A stretch of 64,000 nucleotides of DNA, taken from NCBI RefSeq assembly GCF_031846345.1, contig NZ_JAVRHX010000001.1, positions 1,178,001 through 1,242,000 of the forward strand, in the 5' to 3' direction. Under the pieces are notes generated by a model that saw only the letters and a list, made by a program, of their open reading frames with translations, was not told where the DNA came from and searched no databases. A program made the translations under genes and the position numbers. Below are positions 1 through 7,655 of this stretch, piece by piece (position 1 is the first letter of the stretch; each line of letters opens with the position of its first letter). The DNA is from Glaciecola petra. Lineage in GTDB: Bacteria > Pseudomonadota > Gammaproteobacteria > Enterobacterales > Alteromonadaceae.

Positions 1-13
1 ATCATAACATTTG

Positions 14-1483
14 TTAATCAGGGACTGTATGCTGCTTAACTATCCTGATCGCCTCCTGTCTAACCCCTTTATCTTTTCTAAACGCCCATAATCGGATTCT
101 TGCTTCTTTTGCGGCTTGTTCAACGTCAATGATAGGCCGCATATAATCTCGGTCTACGTCAAAATTCAAGAATGCCGCTTCCATAGCCGGTATATCGTAA
201 GGTGCATGAATATATTCTTTCGGCAAGCATGAGAGCTGAGGCAGCCATTTTTTGATAAATTCACCGTTAGGGTCTTTTTCATTTGACTGCTTAATTGGAT
301 TATATATTCTTATGGTGTTTGTGCCCGTAATACCCGCCTGCATTTGAAATTGTGGATAGTGTATACCGGGTTCAAAATCTAAGAATTGGCTTGCTAAAAA
401 TTTAACACCCAACTTCCAATCCACGTTTAAATGGTGACATAAAAAACTAACTAGCATTGCACGCATACGAAAGTTTAAATAACCTGTGTTTATTAGGGCC
501 AGCATCGACGCATCAATTATTGGTATACCGGTATTACCTTTACTCCAAGCTTTAAAACGTTTTAAGGCTGTATCTTGATCGCAATATGGATATTTCTCAT
601 ATGCCGTGTTGACCGAGCGATATTGCATGTCGCTTTCTGTTTCAAATTTTTGTATAAAGTGACAATGCCAATGCAATCGGGAACTAAAAGCCCTTATTGA
701 GGCCTTCCAACCAGTTCTATCCTGTTGAGTTTGAGTAAATTGGACAACTTGTTTTAAAGAAAGATTTCCCCAAGCCAAATAGGGAGATAACCTAGAACAG
801 GTTTCTCTAGCCTCGAGTGGCTTACCAATATTTCCAAAATAACGCTTTCCTCTGTCCTTAAAAAAATGATGCATAGTAAACCATGCTCTTTTTTCGCCCC
901 CTAACTGAAAACTAGGATGATGGTGTTTACATTCCTTTGGCCAAAGATATTGGTACCGTGACATCGATTGAGGAAGTTGATAAAAAAAGGCATCGTCTAA
1001 TATGGGATCATCAGTTTTCGAGTATATCCTCTTTTGCCAGTGTTTCTGCCATGTTGAACGACTTTTCAATGGCCGCTTAACTGCTCCATAAAAAGACTCT
1101 TGCCATAACACATCATTCACATTACACCAATCAGCTAATTCATAATCTCGCTTATATGTGTGCGCTAAACCGATTTCTTCATGGCTGAAAATAGCATCCA
1201 TTCCCATTGCTTCTAAGTCAGAGAATATTTTTGTGCACTCTCCCATCAATACAGTAACACCTGTATCAAATTGGGATAATTGTTGATTCAAATCTTGTAG
1301 TGACTGATAAACAAAACGCCAGTGCCTGATATCCAAATGAGGATCTTCAAGCATAATAGACTCAACAATATACAGCAGCAAAATAGGGCGGCCACGTGCG
1401 ATCGCTCTAACAATTGGCTGATGATCACGCAGACGAAGATCGCGTTTTAACCAAACGACAGAAAAACGCTGCTTTTCAATCAT
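14..1483 (-). CDS. Divergent class I-like photolyase/cryptochrome family flavoprotein
   Basis: This 489-residue protein has the N-terminal photolyase alpha/beta domain (WLKRDLRLRD at about 11-20) and the C-terminal FAD-binding helical domain (GNTGIPIIDASM at about 316, DPNGEFIKKW near 404). Known members bind FAD and repair UV lesions or sense blue light. At the flavin-proximal segment (369-381) it has His375 where E. coli photolyase has Asn378 and Phe379 where it has Trp382, so the usual N5-contacting Asn and the first Trp of the photoreduction chain are missing. Similar proteins exist in other bacteria under the name photolyase, so this is a subfamily and not a decayed copy. It overlaps the DASH gene upstream by 8 bases and is surely co-transcribed with it. 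Family assignment is firm; repair activity is uncertain. Confidence 0.9.
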   Translation of the reverse strand: MIEKQRFSVVWLKRDLRLRDHQPIVRAIARGRPILLLYIVESIMLEDPHLDIRHWRFVYQSLQDLNQQLSQFDTGVTVLMGECTKIFSDLEAMGMDAIFSHEEIGLAHTYKRDYELADWCNVNDVLWQESFYGAVKRPLKSRSTWQKHWQKRIYSKTDDPILDDAFFYQLPQSMSRYQYLWPKECKHHHPSFQLGGEKRAWFTMHHFFKDRGKRYFGNIGKPLEARETCSRLSPYLAWGNLSLKQVVQFTQTQQDRTGWKASIRAFSSRLHWHCHFIQKFETESDMQYRSVNTAYEKYPYCDQDTALKRFKAWSKGNTGIPIIDASMLALINTGYLNFRMRAMLVSFLCHHLNVDWKLGVKFLASQFLDFEPGIHYPQFQMQAGITGTNTIRIYNPIKQSNEKDPNGEFIKKWLPQLSCLPKEYIHAPYDIPAMEAAFLNFDVDRDYMRPIIDVEQAAKEARIRLWAFRKDKGVRQEAIRIVKQHTVPD

Positions 1484-2795
1484 GGCTTAACCATGATTCT
1501 ATAAATTGGTGTGTAGGGTCATATATTTCTGTTTGTTTTTGTAAATTAAATTGACGGTGTCCTCGAGGATCAGAGCCTACACCAGCTAAATACTGCCAAT
1601 TTCCATAATTACTGGCGACGTCATAATCAATCAACATATGTTCAAAATATGCGGCACCATATCGCCAATCAAGCCCAAGTTCATGCACAAAACAGCTTGC
1701 AACTAGTTGTCTGCCTCTATTTGACATAAACCCTGTGTGTGCCAATTGTTTCATACACGCGTTAACTATGGGGTAAGCGGTAGTACCTGCTATCCAATGC
1801 TTGAAACGTACTGGGTCAATGTTTGTTTCAGGTTTTTTCTTTTGTATCCCTGCAAAGTTGAATAAATGCTTGCCATGCTTCAAAGCTTGCCAATGAAAAA
1901 ATTCGCGCCAAAGTAACTCAAAAAACAACCAGTATGTTGATTCATTGGCAGTGTGCATAGATTCATACTCTTTTAGCTTCTCTACTACTGTTCGCGGAGA
2001 AATAGCGCCAATTGCTAAATAAGCTGACAAGCGACTTGAAAAACCCCACCCATCTAAACCATTACGTGTTTCTTTGTATTTCGCGATACCATGTGATTTA
2101 AAGAAATACTCCTCTATACGGGCATGAGCGCCACTTTCTCCTGCGGCATACCGAGACTTATTTATATCATTCAGATCGGTTGAGTGGCTCGTTAAAACAC
2201 CATTAAACAGCTCAGTAATTTCATCTGGAAGCCTAAGCATAGTATTCGGCTGATTGTTAGCTTTTTTCTCACTCATAAGTTCTGGTATGGTGAGTTGAAG
2301 CTTAAGATTTTTTTCTACTTTGCGTCGAAATGGTGAAAATACATTTGGCATGTCATCTAATGCAAATGGTAATTCATGTGGTGAAAATAAATAATTGCTA
2401 TATTGCTCGATAAATTGAAGGCTAGGATGAGACTCTTTTACCTTTAAAACCTCCTGATTTTCATGGAAGCCAGCATGGAATTCATAACTCATAACACTGC
2501 ATGACCAATGCTCAATGAGCGTGGAAATAGTATCAGGTGGATCGTCCGATCTTACACAATAAAAAGATATGTTCATTTGTTTTAGACGGTTTGCCACTTC
2601 CAGTAAGCACTCTTGCAAAAACACTTTTCGATGATTTCCTAAGCTAGAAAAACCATAGTTATTTTCAATTTCTTGAGTCGAATTGAAAACATATACAACA
2701 ACCGTTTTATCGACTTTTTGTATTAGTTGACTTAAGGCCCAATTATCATTGATTCTGAGGTCATGGCGCATCCAATGTAAACCTATTTTACCCAT
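1476..2795 (-). CDS. DASH-type cryptochrome (Cry-DASH)
   Basis: The C-terminal half carries the DASH signature (YLAGVGSDPRGHRQFN, then KQ and YDP), with the flavin-site Asn and Trp kept in DVASNYGNWQY. The N-terminus begins MGKIGLHWMRHDLR as in other members. Cry-DASH proteins bind FAD and usually an antenna cofactor, repair CPD lesions mainly in single-stranded DNA, and may signal blue light. The open frame extends 21 codons further upstream to 2858, but homology to the family N-terminus and a GGAG 11 bases before the ATG at 2795 favour the shorter 439-residue form. It is the first gene of the leftward arm, diverging from the CPD photolyase and overlapping the next gene by 8 bases. Confidence 0.93.
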   Translation of the reverse strand: MGKIGLHWMRHDLRINDNWALSQLIQKVDKTVVVYVFNSTQEIENNYGFSSLGNHRKVFLQECLLEVANRLKQMNISFYCVRSDDPPDTISTLIEHWSCSVMSYEFHAGFHENQEVLKVKESHPSLQFIEQYSNYLFSPHELPFALDDMPNVFSPFRRKVEKNLKLQLTIPELMSEKKANNQPNTMLRLPDEITELFNGVLTSHSTDLNDINKSRYAAGESGAHARIEEYFFKSHGIAKYKETRNGLDGWGFSSRLSAYLAIGAISPRTVVEKLKEYESMHTANESTYWLFFELLWREFFHWQALKHGKHLFNFAGIQKKKPETNIDPVRFKHWIAGTTAYPIVNACMKQLAHTGFMSNRGRQLVASCFVHELGLDWRYGAAYFEHMLIDYDVASNYGNWQYLAGVGSDPRGHRQFNLQKQTEIYDPTHQFIESWLSHD

Positions 2796-2975
2796 TTGAA
2801 AAATATCTCCAGCTTCTACTTTTTTTGAGCTTAGGGCAGGCAATTTAGCTAAATGCAACGAACAGCCAACCCTGCTTTATCAAATTCTTTTTACATGCTT
2901 CACTAATAAAGCGATCTATAAGAGTTTAGTATGAGTAAAAATCTATCAAGTTAATTGACAAAATCTCTTTACAAT
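2796..2975. promoter_or_regulatory. Divergent control region of the photolyase cluster
   Basis: This 180-bp AT-rich gap separates the leftward DASH arm from the rightward CPD-photolyase arm, so it must hold the promoters of both. I could not find a convincing LexA box (CTGT-N8-ACAG) or an obvious CarH/LitR-type operator. TTGATA-like hexamers occur on the minus strand (near 2880 and 2945), but none has a well-spaced -10 partner. The existence of a control region is inferred from gene layout, not from a recognised motif. Confidence 0.4.
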
Positions 2976-4433
2976 ATGACACAAGCCCTCGTATGGTTTC
3001 GCCAAGATCTACGCATAAAAGACAATCCGGCCCTCGCTAACGCGAATCAAATTGGTAATGTATTGCCAGTGTATATTTTCGACGATACGGTCCCTGAAGA
3101 AGGCTCGATGGGCGGAGCGTCCCGTTGGTTTTTGCACCATGCACTTGAATCGTTGAATAAGGCTTTAGACAATAAGCTGCTGATATTTAAAGGAGATCCA
3201 AAAGAAATAATTCCTTCTTTATGTAAATCAGCTCAATGTCAGCATGTGTTTTGGAACAGAATGTATGAGCCTTGGGCTATTAGTCGAGACTCGATAATAA
3301 AAACAACGTTAAAGTCCATGGATATTAACGCTACAAGTTCGAATGGAAGCCTTTTGTGGGAACCCATGAGTGTGCTAAAAAAGGATGGCACACCCTACAA
3401 AGTTTACACGCCTTTTTACAAAAATGGATGTTTGAAGCAAGCACCACCACGTTACCCGGTCAACACCCATCATACTAAGTTTGCCGAAAGCTCTGTGGAG
3501 TTTCCAGACCTAGCGCGTTTAACCATAAGTGACCTGCAATTACTGCCTAAAATTAAGTGGGATGAAAAGTTTTATGAAATGTGGGATGTCTCTGAAAATG
3601 GTGCACAGGATAAATTAGCCCATTTTATTACCTCATCGATAGATAATTATGATGAGCAACGAAATATACCAAGCGTAGAGGGTACTTCATTACTTTCTCC
3701 TTATTTACATTTTGGTCTCATATCGCCAAATCAAACCTGGTATGCGGTTGTAGATGCTTTTGAAGGTATCGATTCTGCTAAAGAGCGCAAAGGCGTTGGT
3801 GTATATTTGAGTGAGTTAGGTTGGCGAGAATTTTCGTATTATTTATTATTTCACTTTAATCATATACAACGCGAAAATTTCAATTCAAAATTCAACATCT
3901 TTCCTTGGAAGAATGACACCCAATCAAAGCAAGACTTAACAGCATGGCAAACGGGCAATACCGGTATCCCTATTGTTGATGCAGGCATGCGAGAACTATA
4001 TAAAACAGGCTATATGCACAACCGAGTACGAATGATAGTAGGCTCTTTTTTAGTAAAGAACTTACTTATTGATTGGCGACGTGGTGAAAGGTGGTTTTGG
4101 GATTGTTTGGTCGATGCAGATACCGCTAGCAATGCTGCTGGTTGGCAATGGGTAGCAGGTTCAGGAGCAGATGCAGCGCCATTTTTTAGGATATTTAATC
4201 CTATATTGCAGGGTGAAAAATTCGATAAGCAGGGTGAATATGTAAAAACGTATTGCCCTGAACTCTCCAACTTACCTAATAAATATATTCATAAGCCATG
4301 GGATGCTCCACCTATCATACTTGCTGAAGCTGGGATTACGCTTGGTGAAGATTACCCACACCCTATTGCCGACCTTAGTGCCACCAGAAAACGGGCATTA
4401 GACGCCTATTCGAGTATCAAAAAGGCGGTTTAA
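2976..4433 (+). CDS. phr: Deoxyribodipyrimidine photolyase, CPD type
   Basis: This enzyme uses light absorbed by FADH- to split cyclobutane pyrimidine dimers. The N-terminal ALVWFRQDLRIKDNPAL and the C-terminal ASNAAGWQWVAGSGADA and FFRIFNP blocks are typical, with the flavin-contacting Asn and the proximal Trp intact. The length of 485 residues is normal. A TTG at 2955 would add seven residues, but the ATG at 2976 (MTQALVWFRQ) matches the family; neither has a strong ribosome binding site. It starts the rightward arm and is followed after 28 bases by the iron-sulfur photolyase. Of the four family members here it has the most canonical active site. Confidence 0.93.
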   Translation: MTQALVWFRQDLRIKDNPALANANQIGNVLPVYIFDDTVPEEGSMGGASRWFLHHALESLNKALDNKLLIFKGDPKEIIPSLCKSAQCQHVFWNRMYEPWAISRDSIIKTTLKSMDINATSSNGSLLWEPMSVLKKDGTPYKVYTPFYKNGCLKQAPPRYPVNTHHTKFAESSVEFPDLARLTISDLQLLPKIKWDEKFYEMWDVSENGAQDKLAHFITSSIDNYDEQRNIPSVEGTSLLSPYLHFGLISPNQTWYAVVDAFEGIDSAKERKGVGVYLSELGWREFSYYLLFHFNHIQRENFNSKFNIFPWKNDTQSKQDLTAWQTGNTGIPIVDAGMRELYKTGYMHNRVRMIVGSFLVKNLLIDWRRGERWFWDCLVDADTASNAAGWQWVAGSGADAAPFFRIFNPILQGEKFDKQGEYVKTYCPELSNLPNKYIHKPWDAPPIILAEAGITLGEDYPHPIADLSATRKRALDAYSSIKKAV

Positions 4434-4461
4434 ATCATAATTTTTCATAGGTGTTTATAAT

Positions 4462-5988
4462 ATGAGTACGTTGTGTTTGTTATTTGGTGATCAACTCAAT
4501 CTAAATATGTCTTCCTTAGTGAACTTAAATAAGGCTAAAGACCATGTATTGATGGCTGAAGTGCGAACTGAAGCCAGTTATGTCAAACATCATAAAATTA
4601 AAATTGCGTTTTTATTCAGCGCCATGCGTCATTTTAAAAACACATTGAAAGCGCACAATTATCAGGTCAGCTACATCGACTACGCACATAAAGATAATAA
4701 AGGCAGTCTTTATGAACAAGTTCGATTTTTTTGCTCCCAACATAAAATTACCAAGTTGGTATTGGCAAAACCCGGTGAATATCGATTGTTTGAAGATATT
4801 AAAACGTGGTCACAAAAGCTAAATATTGATTTGGAAATAAGCGATGATAATCGCTTTTTAGCCAGTGAATCAGATTTTTCTAATTGGGCAAGTGCTCGAA
4901 AGCAATTGCGGATGGAGTATTTTTATCGAGAAATGCGACAAAAGCATCAATATTTGATGGAAAACGGCAAGCCTATTGGTGGTAAATGGAATTTCGATGG
5001 AGAGAATCGTCAAAAACTACCAAAAGGCATTAAACCACCAAAACCAACATCTTTTGACCAAGATCAGATTACCAAAGATGTCATTAAACTAGTAAAAAAT
5101 GAGTTCAAAGACCACTTTGGAGATGTAGACAATTTTCATTATGCAGTGACAAGGGAACAAGCGCTTCAAGTGCTTAATGATTTTATTGAACAACGATTGG
5201 AAAACTTTGGTCGATACCAAGACGCGATGGTTCAAGACGAGCCTTGGCTTTATCACTCACATATTTCATTTTATTTGAATGCGGGATTATTATTACCCGA
5301 CGAAGTATTACAAGCTGCGCAAGCCGCATTTTATGAGCAAAATGCACCTATTAATTCGGTCGAGGGCTTTGTTCGTCAAATTTTAGGTTGGCGGGAATAC
5401 GTACGTGGCTTCTATTGGCACTTTATGCCTACTTTAAAAACTGACAATTATCTAGATGCCAAAGTACCGTTACCTGACTTTTTTTGGTCTGGTGACACAC
5501 AGATGAATTGTATTAGTCAAAGCGTTAAACAAACTAAAGAACATGCTTATGCCCATCATATTCAAAGGCTGATGATTTTGGGCAATTTTGCTTTGTTAGC
5601 AGGCTTAGACCCCAAAGAGGTTAATGAATGGTATTTGATTGTTTATGCAGACGCCTACGAGTGGGTTGAACTGCCTAACGTTAGTGGTATGATTTTGTTT
5701 GCAGATGGCGGCCAATTAGCGAGCAAACCATATGCTGCAAGCGGCTCATATGTGAATAAGATGTCTAATTATTGTGCAAATTGTCATTACAATGTTAAAG
5801 AAAAAACAGGTGCTCAGGCCTGTCCCTTTAATTATTTATACTGGGGGTTTATGCAAACACATCAGCATCGATTTGAAGGTAACCCGCGTATGGGGATGAT
5901 GTATAGAACCATGAGCAAAATGGATCCAACACAACTCAGTCACATGCTTGATGACACTCAAATTTTTATTAAAAACCTAAATGCATAA
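4462..5988 (+). CDS. Iron-sulfur bacterial cryptochrome/(6-4) photolyase (FeS-BCP, CryPro)
   Basis: This 508-residue protein matches the prokaryotic (6-4) photolyase family typified by Agrobacterium PhrB. The four [4Fe-4S] cysteines are present as Cys350, Cys438, Cys441 and Cys454, in the spacing known for PhrB. His365/His366, Trp342, Trp390/Tyr391, Tyr424 and Tyr430 also fall at positions I recall as functional in PhrB. These enzymes bind FAD and a lumazine antenna and repair (6-4) photoproducts; some act as photoreceptors. The stop codon overlaps the start of the small DUF2256 gene by 8 bases. The conserved residues suggest a working enzyme, so this strain should handle both main UV lesions. 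Confidence 0.93.
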   Translation: MSTLCLLFGDQLNLNMSSLVNLNKAKDHVLMAEVRTEASYVKHHKIKIAFLFSAMRHFKNTLKAHNYQVSYIDYAHKDNKGSLYEQVRFFCSQHKITKLVLAKPGEYRLFEDIKTWSQKLNIDLEISDDNRFLASESDFSNWASARKQLRMEYFYREMRQKHQYLMENGKPIGGKWNFDGENRQKLPKGIKPPKPTSFDQDQITKDVIKLVKNEFKDHFGDVDNFHYAVTREQALQVLNDFIEQRLENFGRYQDAMVQDEPWLYHSHISFYLNAGLLLPDEVLQAAQAAFYEQNAPINSVEGFVRQILGWREYVRGFYWHFMPTLKTDNYLDAKVPLPDFFWSGDTQMNCISQSVKQTKEHAYAHHIQRLMILGNFALLAGLDPKEVNEWYLIVYADAYEWVELPNVSGMILFADGGQLASKPYAASGSYVNKMSNYCANCHYNVKEKTGAQACPFNYLYWGFMQTHQHRFEGNPRMGMMYRTMSKMDPTQLSHMLDDTQIFIKNLNA

Positions 5989-6124
5989 AAAACCTACTCT
6001 TCCAGAAAAAACATGTTTAGTTTGTGGCTTACCTTTTAAATGGCGTAAAAAGTGGGAAAAAAACTGGGACGATGTGAAATATTGTTCAGAGCGGTGCCGC
6101 CGTAGCAAAAAACGGGCAAACTAA
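5981..6124 (+). CDS. DUF2256 small zinc-ribbon protein
   Basis: A 47-residue reading frame starts at an ATG inside the last codons of the FeS photolyase gene (8-base overlap) and ends at TAA 6122-6124. It reads MHKKPTLPEKTCLVCGLPF at the start and YCSERCRRSKKRAN at the end. The CxxC and CxxxC pairs should bind one zinc (or other metal), and the tail is strongly basic, as if to contact nucleic acid. This is the DUF2256 family, known only as a small protein often beside cryptochrome/photolyase genes. The overlap implies translational coupling with the FeS photolyase. Function unknown. Confidence 0.85.
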   Translation: MHKKPTLPEKTCLVCGLPFKWRKKWEKNWDDVKYCSERCRRSKKRAN

Positions 6125-6855
6125 TCCCAAAGCTGCTTCACCAATAAACCAACTGCAATAGCGCTTGTAAAACTTAAAAGGGTGCCTAGCATAATATATT
6201 CAGTTAATTTCCGGTCTTGTTGACGTCGCATGTCCCCAAACCTAAAAATACTCTTAGCGGCTAATAAAAACCCCACGCCAGTAAATTGGTCAATTAATAT
6301 AAATGTGATGATCAAAATACGCTCTAATGCCCCAATGTGCTCTCCGGCTGTTTGTAAACCACCATTACCTTCTTGTGCATCAAATTGATTTACATAAGGT
6401 CGTAATAATAGCTGAATAAGGATTGAGAGCGGTTTAAATGCAAACAAATAGGCTAGGGCATAAATAACATAGTCAATATTGGCGTGTGTCGAAAGATATG
6501 TTTGTACACTTGATAGATCGAAACCCAACAACCACAAGGATACCACCAGTAAAACAACAACATGAGAGACTTGGTCGATCAAAAAATACTTGGTCGTAAA
6601 ACCCATGTGAGTCTTCCAAATATCGATGATGTAATGACTCACAATTATAATTAATAAGCCAATCAAGATGGGAAGTGTAAAGCTCGCAAAATAGGAGAAC
6701 AATATGACAGACGTTATCCCTGTATGCACTCCCATATGCTTCAGCAAACCAAGAGAACGCTGCTTATTTTGAACTTTACACATTATCCACGCTTGTGGCT
6801 GCAAATAAAAATCAGCAACAATATGACCCACTAATAAAAGCAAAAATAGCGTCAT
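6121..6855 (-). CDS. DUF3307 integral membrane protein
   Basis: This 244-residue, largely hydrophobic protein has about six predicted membrane segments and the DUF3307 motif near the N-terminus (LLVGHIVADFYLQPQAW). DUF3307 proteins have no established biochemical role. They are commonly encoded next to SatD-like regulators, as here: the upstream gene ends one base before this ATG, so the two form an operon. Its 3' end overlaps the DUF2256 gene tail-to-tail by four bases. Confidence 0.85.
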   Translation of the reverse strand: MTLFLLLLVGHIVADFYLQPQAWIMCKVQNKQRSLGLLKHMGVHTGITSVILFSYFASFTLPILIGLLIIIVSHYIIDIWKTHMGFTTKYFLIDQVSHVVVLLVVSLWLLGFDLSSVQTYLSTHANIDYVIYALAYLFAFKPLSILIQLLLRPYVNQFDAQEGNGGLQTAGEHIGALERILIITFILIDQFTGVGFLLAAKSIFRFGDMRRQQDRKLTEYIMLGTLLSFTSAIAVGLLVKQLWD

Positions 6856-6856
6856 C

Positions 6857-7510
6857 TCAGTTCTCCCTTGCTTTCAAATATGCTTCGTTTGTATTTACTT
6901 GTTCAATATTATGTTCAAAGCGATATAAAAAGTTTTTCACAAGATCAGCACTCGCTCTGTTTAAATGCGTATTTACATTTTGTCTGGTCATTTTAAGGGT
7001 GTCTGCAATGCGTTGCTGTTCAGGGTAATCTAAGCGGATATACCAATACAGTGCTTCTGCTTGTTTTTGAGTTAGGCTATTAATCAAGCGGTTTAGGAAG
7101 GCGTTTGCTAAGCTAAAGTCATCTGTGATTAAATCTGAACTCAATAGTATTTCACCTTTATTCCCTCTGTCTAATTGTCTTCCAGATGTAACAAGAACAC
7201 TATGCATATTTTCACTAGGCTTAGATATTTGAGAATTAACAACGTCAATCGCGATAGATTGGCTAACGTTGACCTTAATATCCAACTGTGACAACAAAAA
7301 CAGTTTGGTTAATACTGCATATTTGAATGCAAACTTTGGGCTAAAATACACAATTTGGTATGCATCTCCACGGAAAATCTCGTAACTTCCGTGTTCATTA
7401 GCGGTGATTTTTTCAAAGTTAGTTTTTAACGCCAGCAGTGCTTTGGCCAGTTGCTTCTCTGATAAAGAAGTAGATGCAACCAAGTCACCTGTTTCTACAG
7501 CAATTAGCAT
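6857..7510 (-). CDS. SatD-like protein with C-terminal helix-turn-helix
   Basis: The 217-residue protein starts MLIAVETGDLVASTSLS, resembling the N-terminus of SatD-family proteins (a GD(I/L)V-type motif like that of nucleotide-cyclase folds). It ends with a region-4/LuxR-like helix-turn-helix around 160-195 (LTQKQAEALYWYIRLDYPEQ, then RIADTLKMTRQNVNTHLNRA). A DNA-binding role is likely. It is the first gene of a two-gene operon with DUF3307. A perfect 24-bp palindrome lies 57-80 bases upstream of the start and is a candidate operator for autoregulation. The Streptococcus mutans relatives were linked to acid tolerance, but nothing here shows that role. Confidence 0.75.
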   Translation of the reverse strand: MLIAVETGDLVASTSLSEKQLAKALLALKTNFEKITANEHGSYEIFRGDAYQIVYFSPKFAFKYAVLTKLFLLSQLDIKVNVSQSIAIDVVNSQISKPSENMHSVLVTSGRQLDRGNKGEILLSSDLITDDFSLANAFLNRLINSLTQKQAEALYWYIRLDYPEQQRIADTLKMTRQNVNTHLNRASADLVKNFLYRFEHNIEQVNTNEAYLKAREN

Positions 7511-7566
7511 TGACTCACGCCTTTTTTATTTGAATACTAGATCAAGTTTGTCATATCACTCAAGAT

Positions 7567-7590
7567 AAAGCAAATGTATACATTTGCTTT
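7567..7590. promoter_or_regulatory. Perfect 24-bp palindrome with an extra half-site (candidate operator)
   Basis: Positions 7567-7578 read AAAGCAAATGTA and 7579-7590 are the exact reverse complement. The half-site ACATTTGCT (7580-7588) recurs at 7609-7617, 29 bases further on and on the same face. The element sits between the divergent SatD-like gene (start 7510) and the SLC13 transporter gene (start 7656). Such symmetry with a repeated half-site is typical of a dimeric repressor operator. The binding protein is not shown; the adjacent HTH protein is the obvious guess. Confidence 0.6.
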
Positions 7591-7655
7591 GCACGCGATA
7601 AAATAAAAACATTTGCTACCTTATGAGTAGATTGTCCGCATAAATAGAGGTTATT

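Noticed and set aside
2796..2975. LexA or CarH/LitR operator for the photolyase genes
   Set aside because: I looked for CTGT-N8-ACAG and for MerR-family dyads and found no convincing match.
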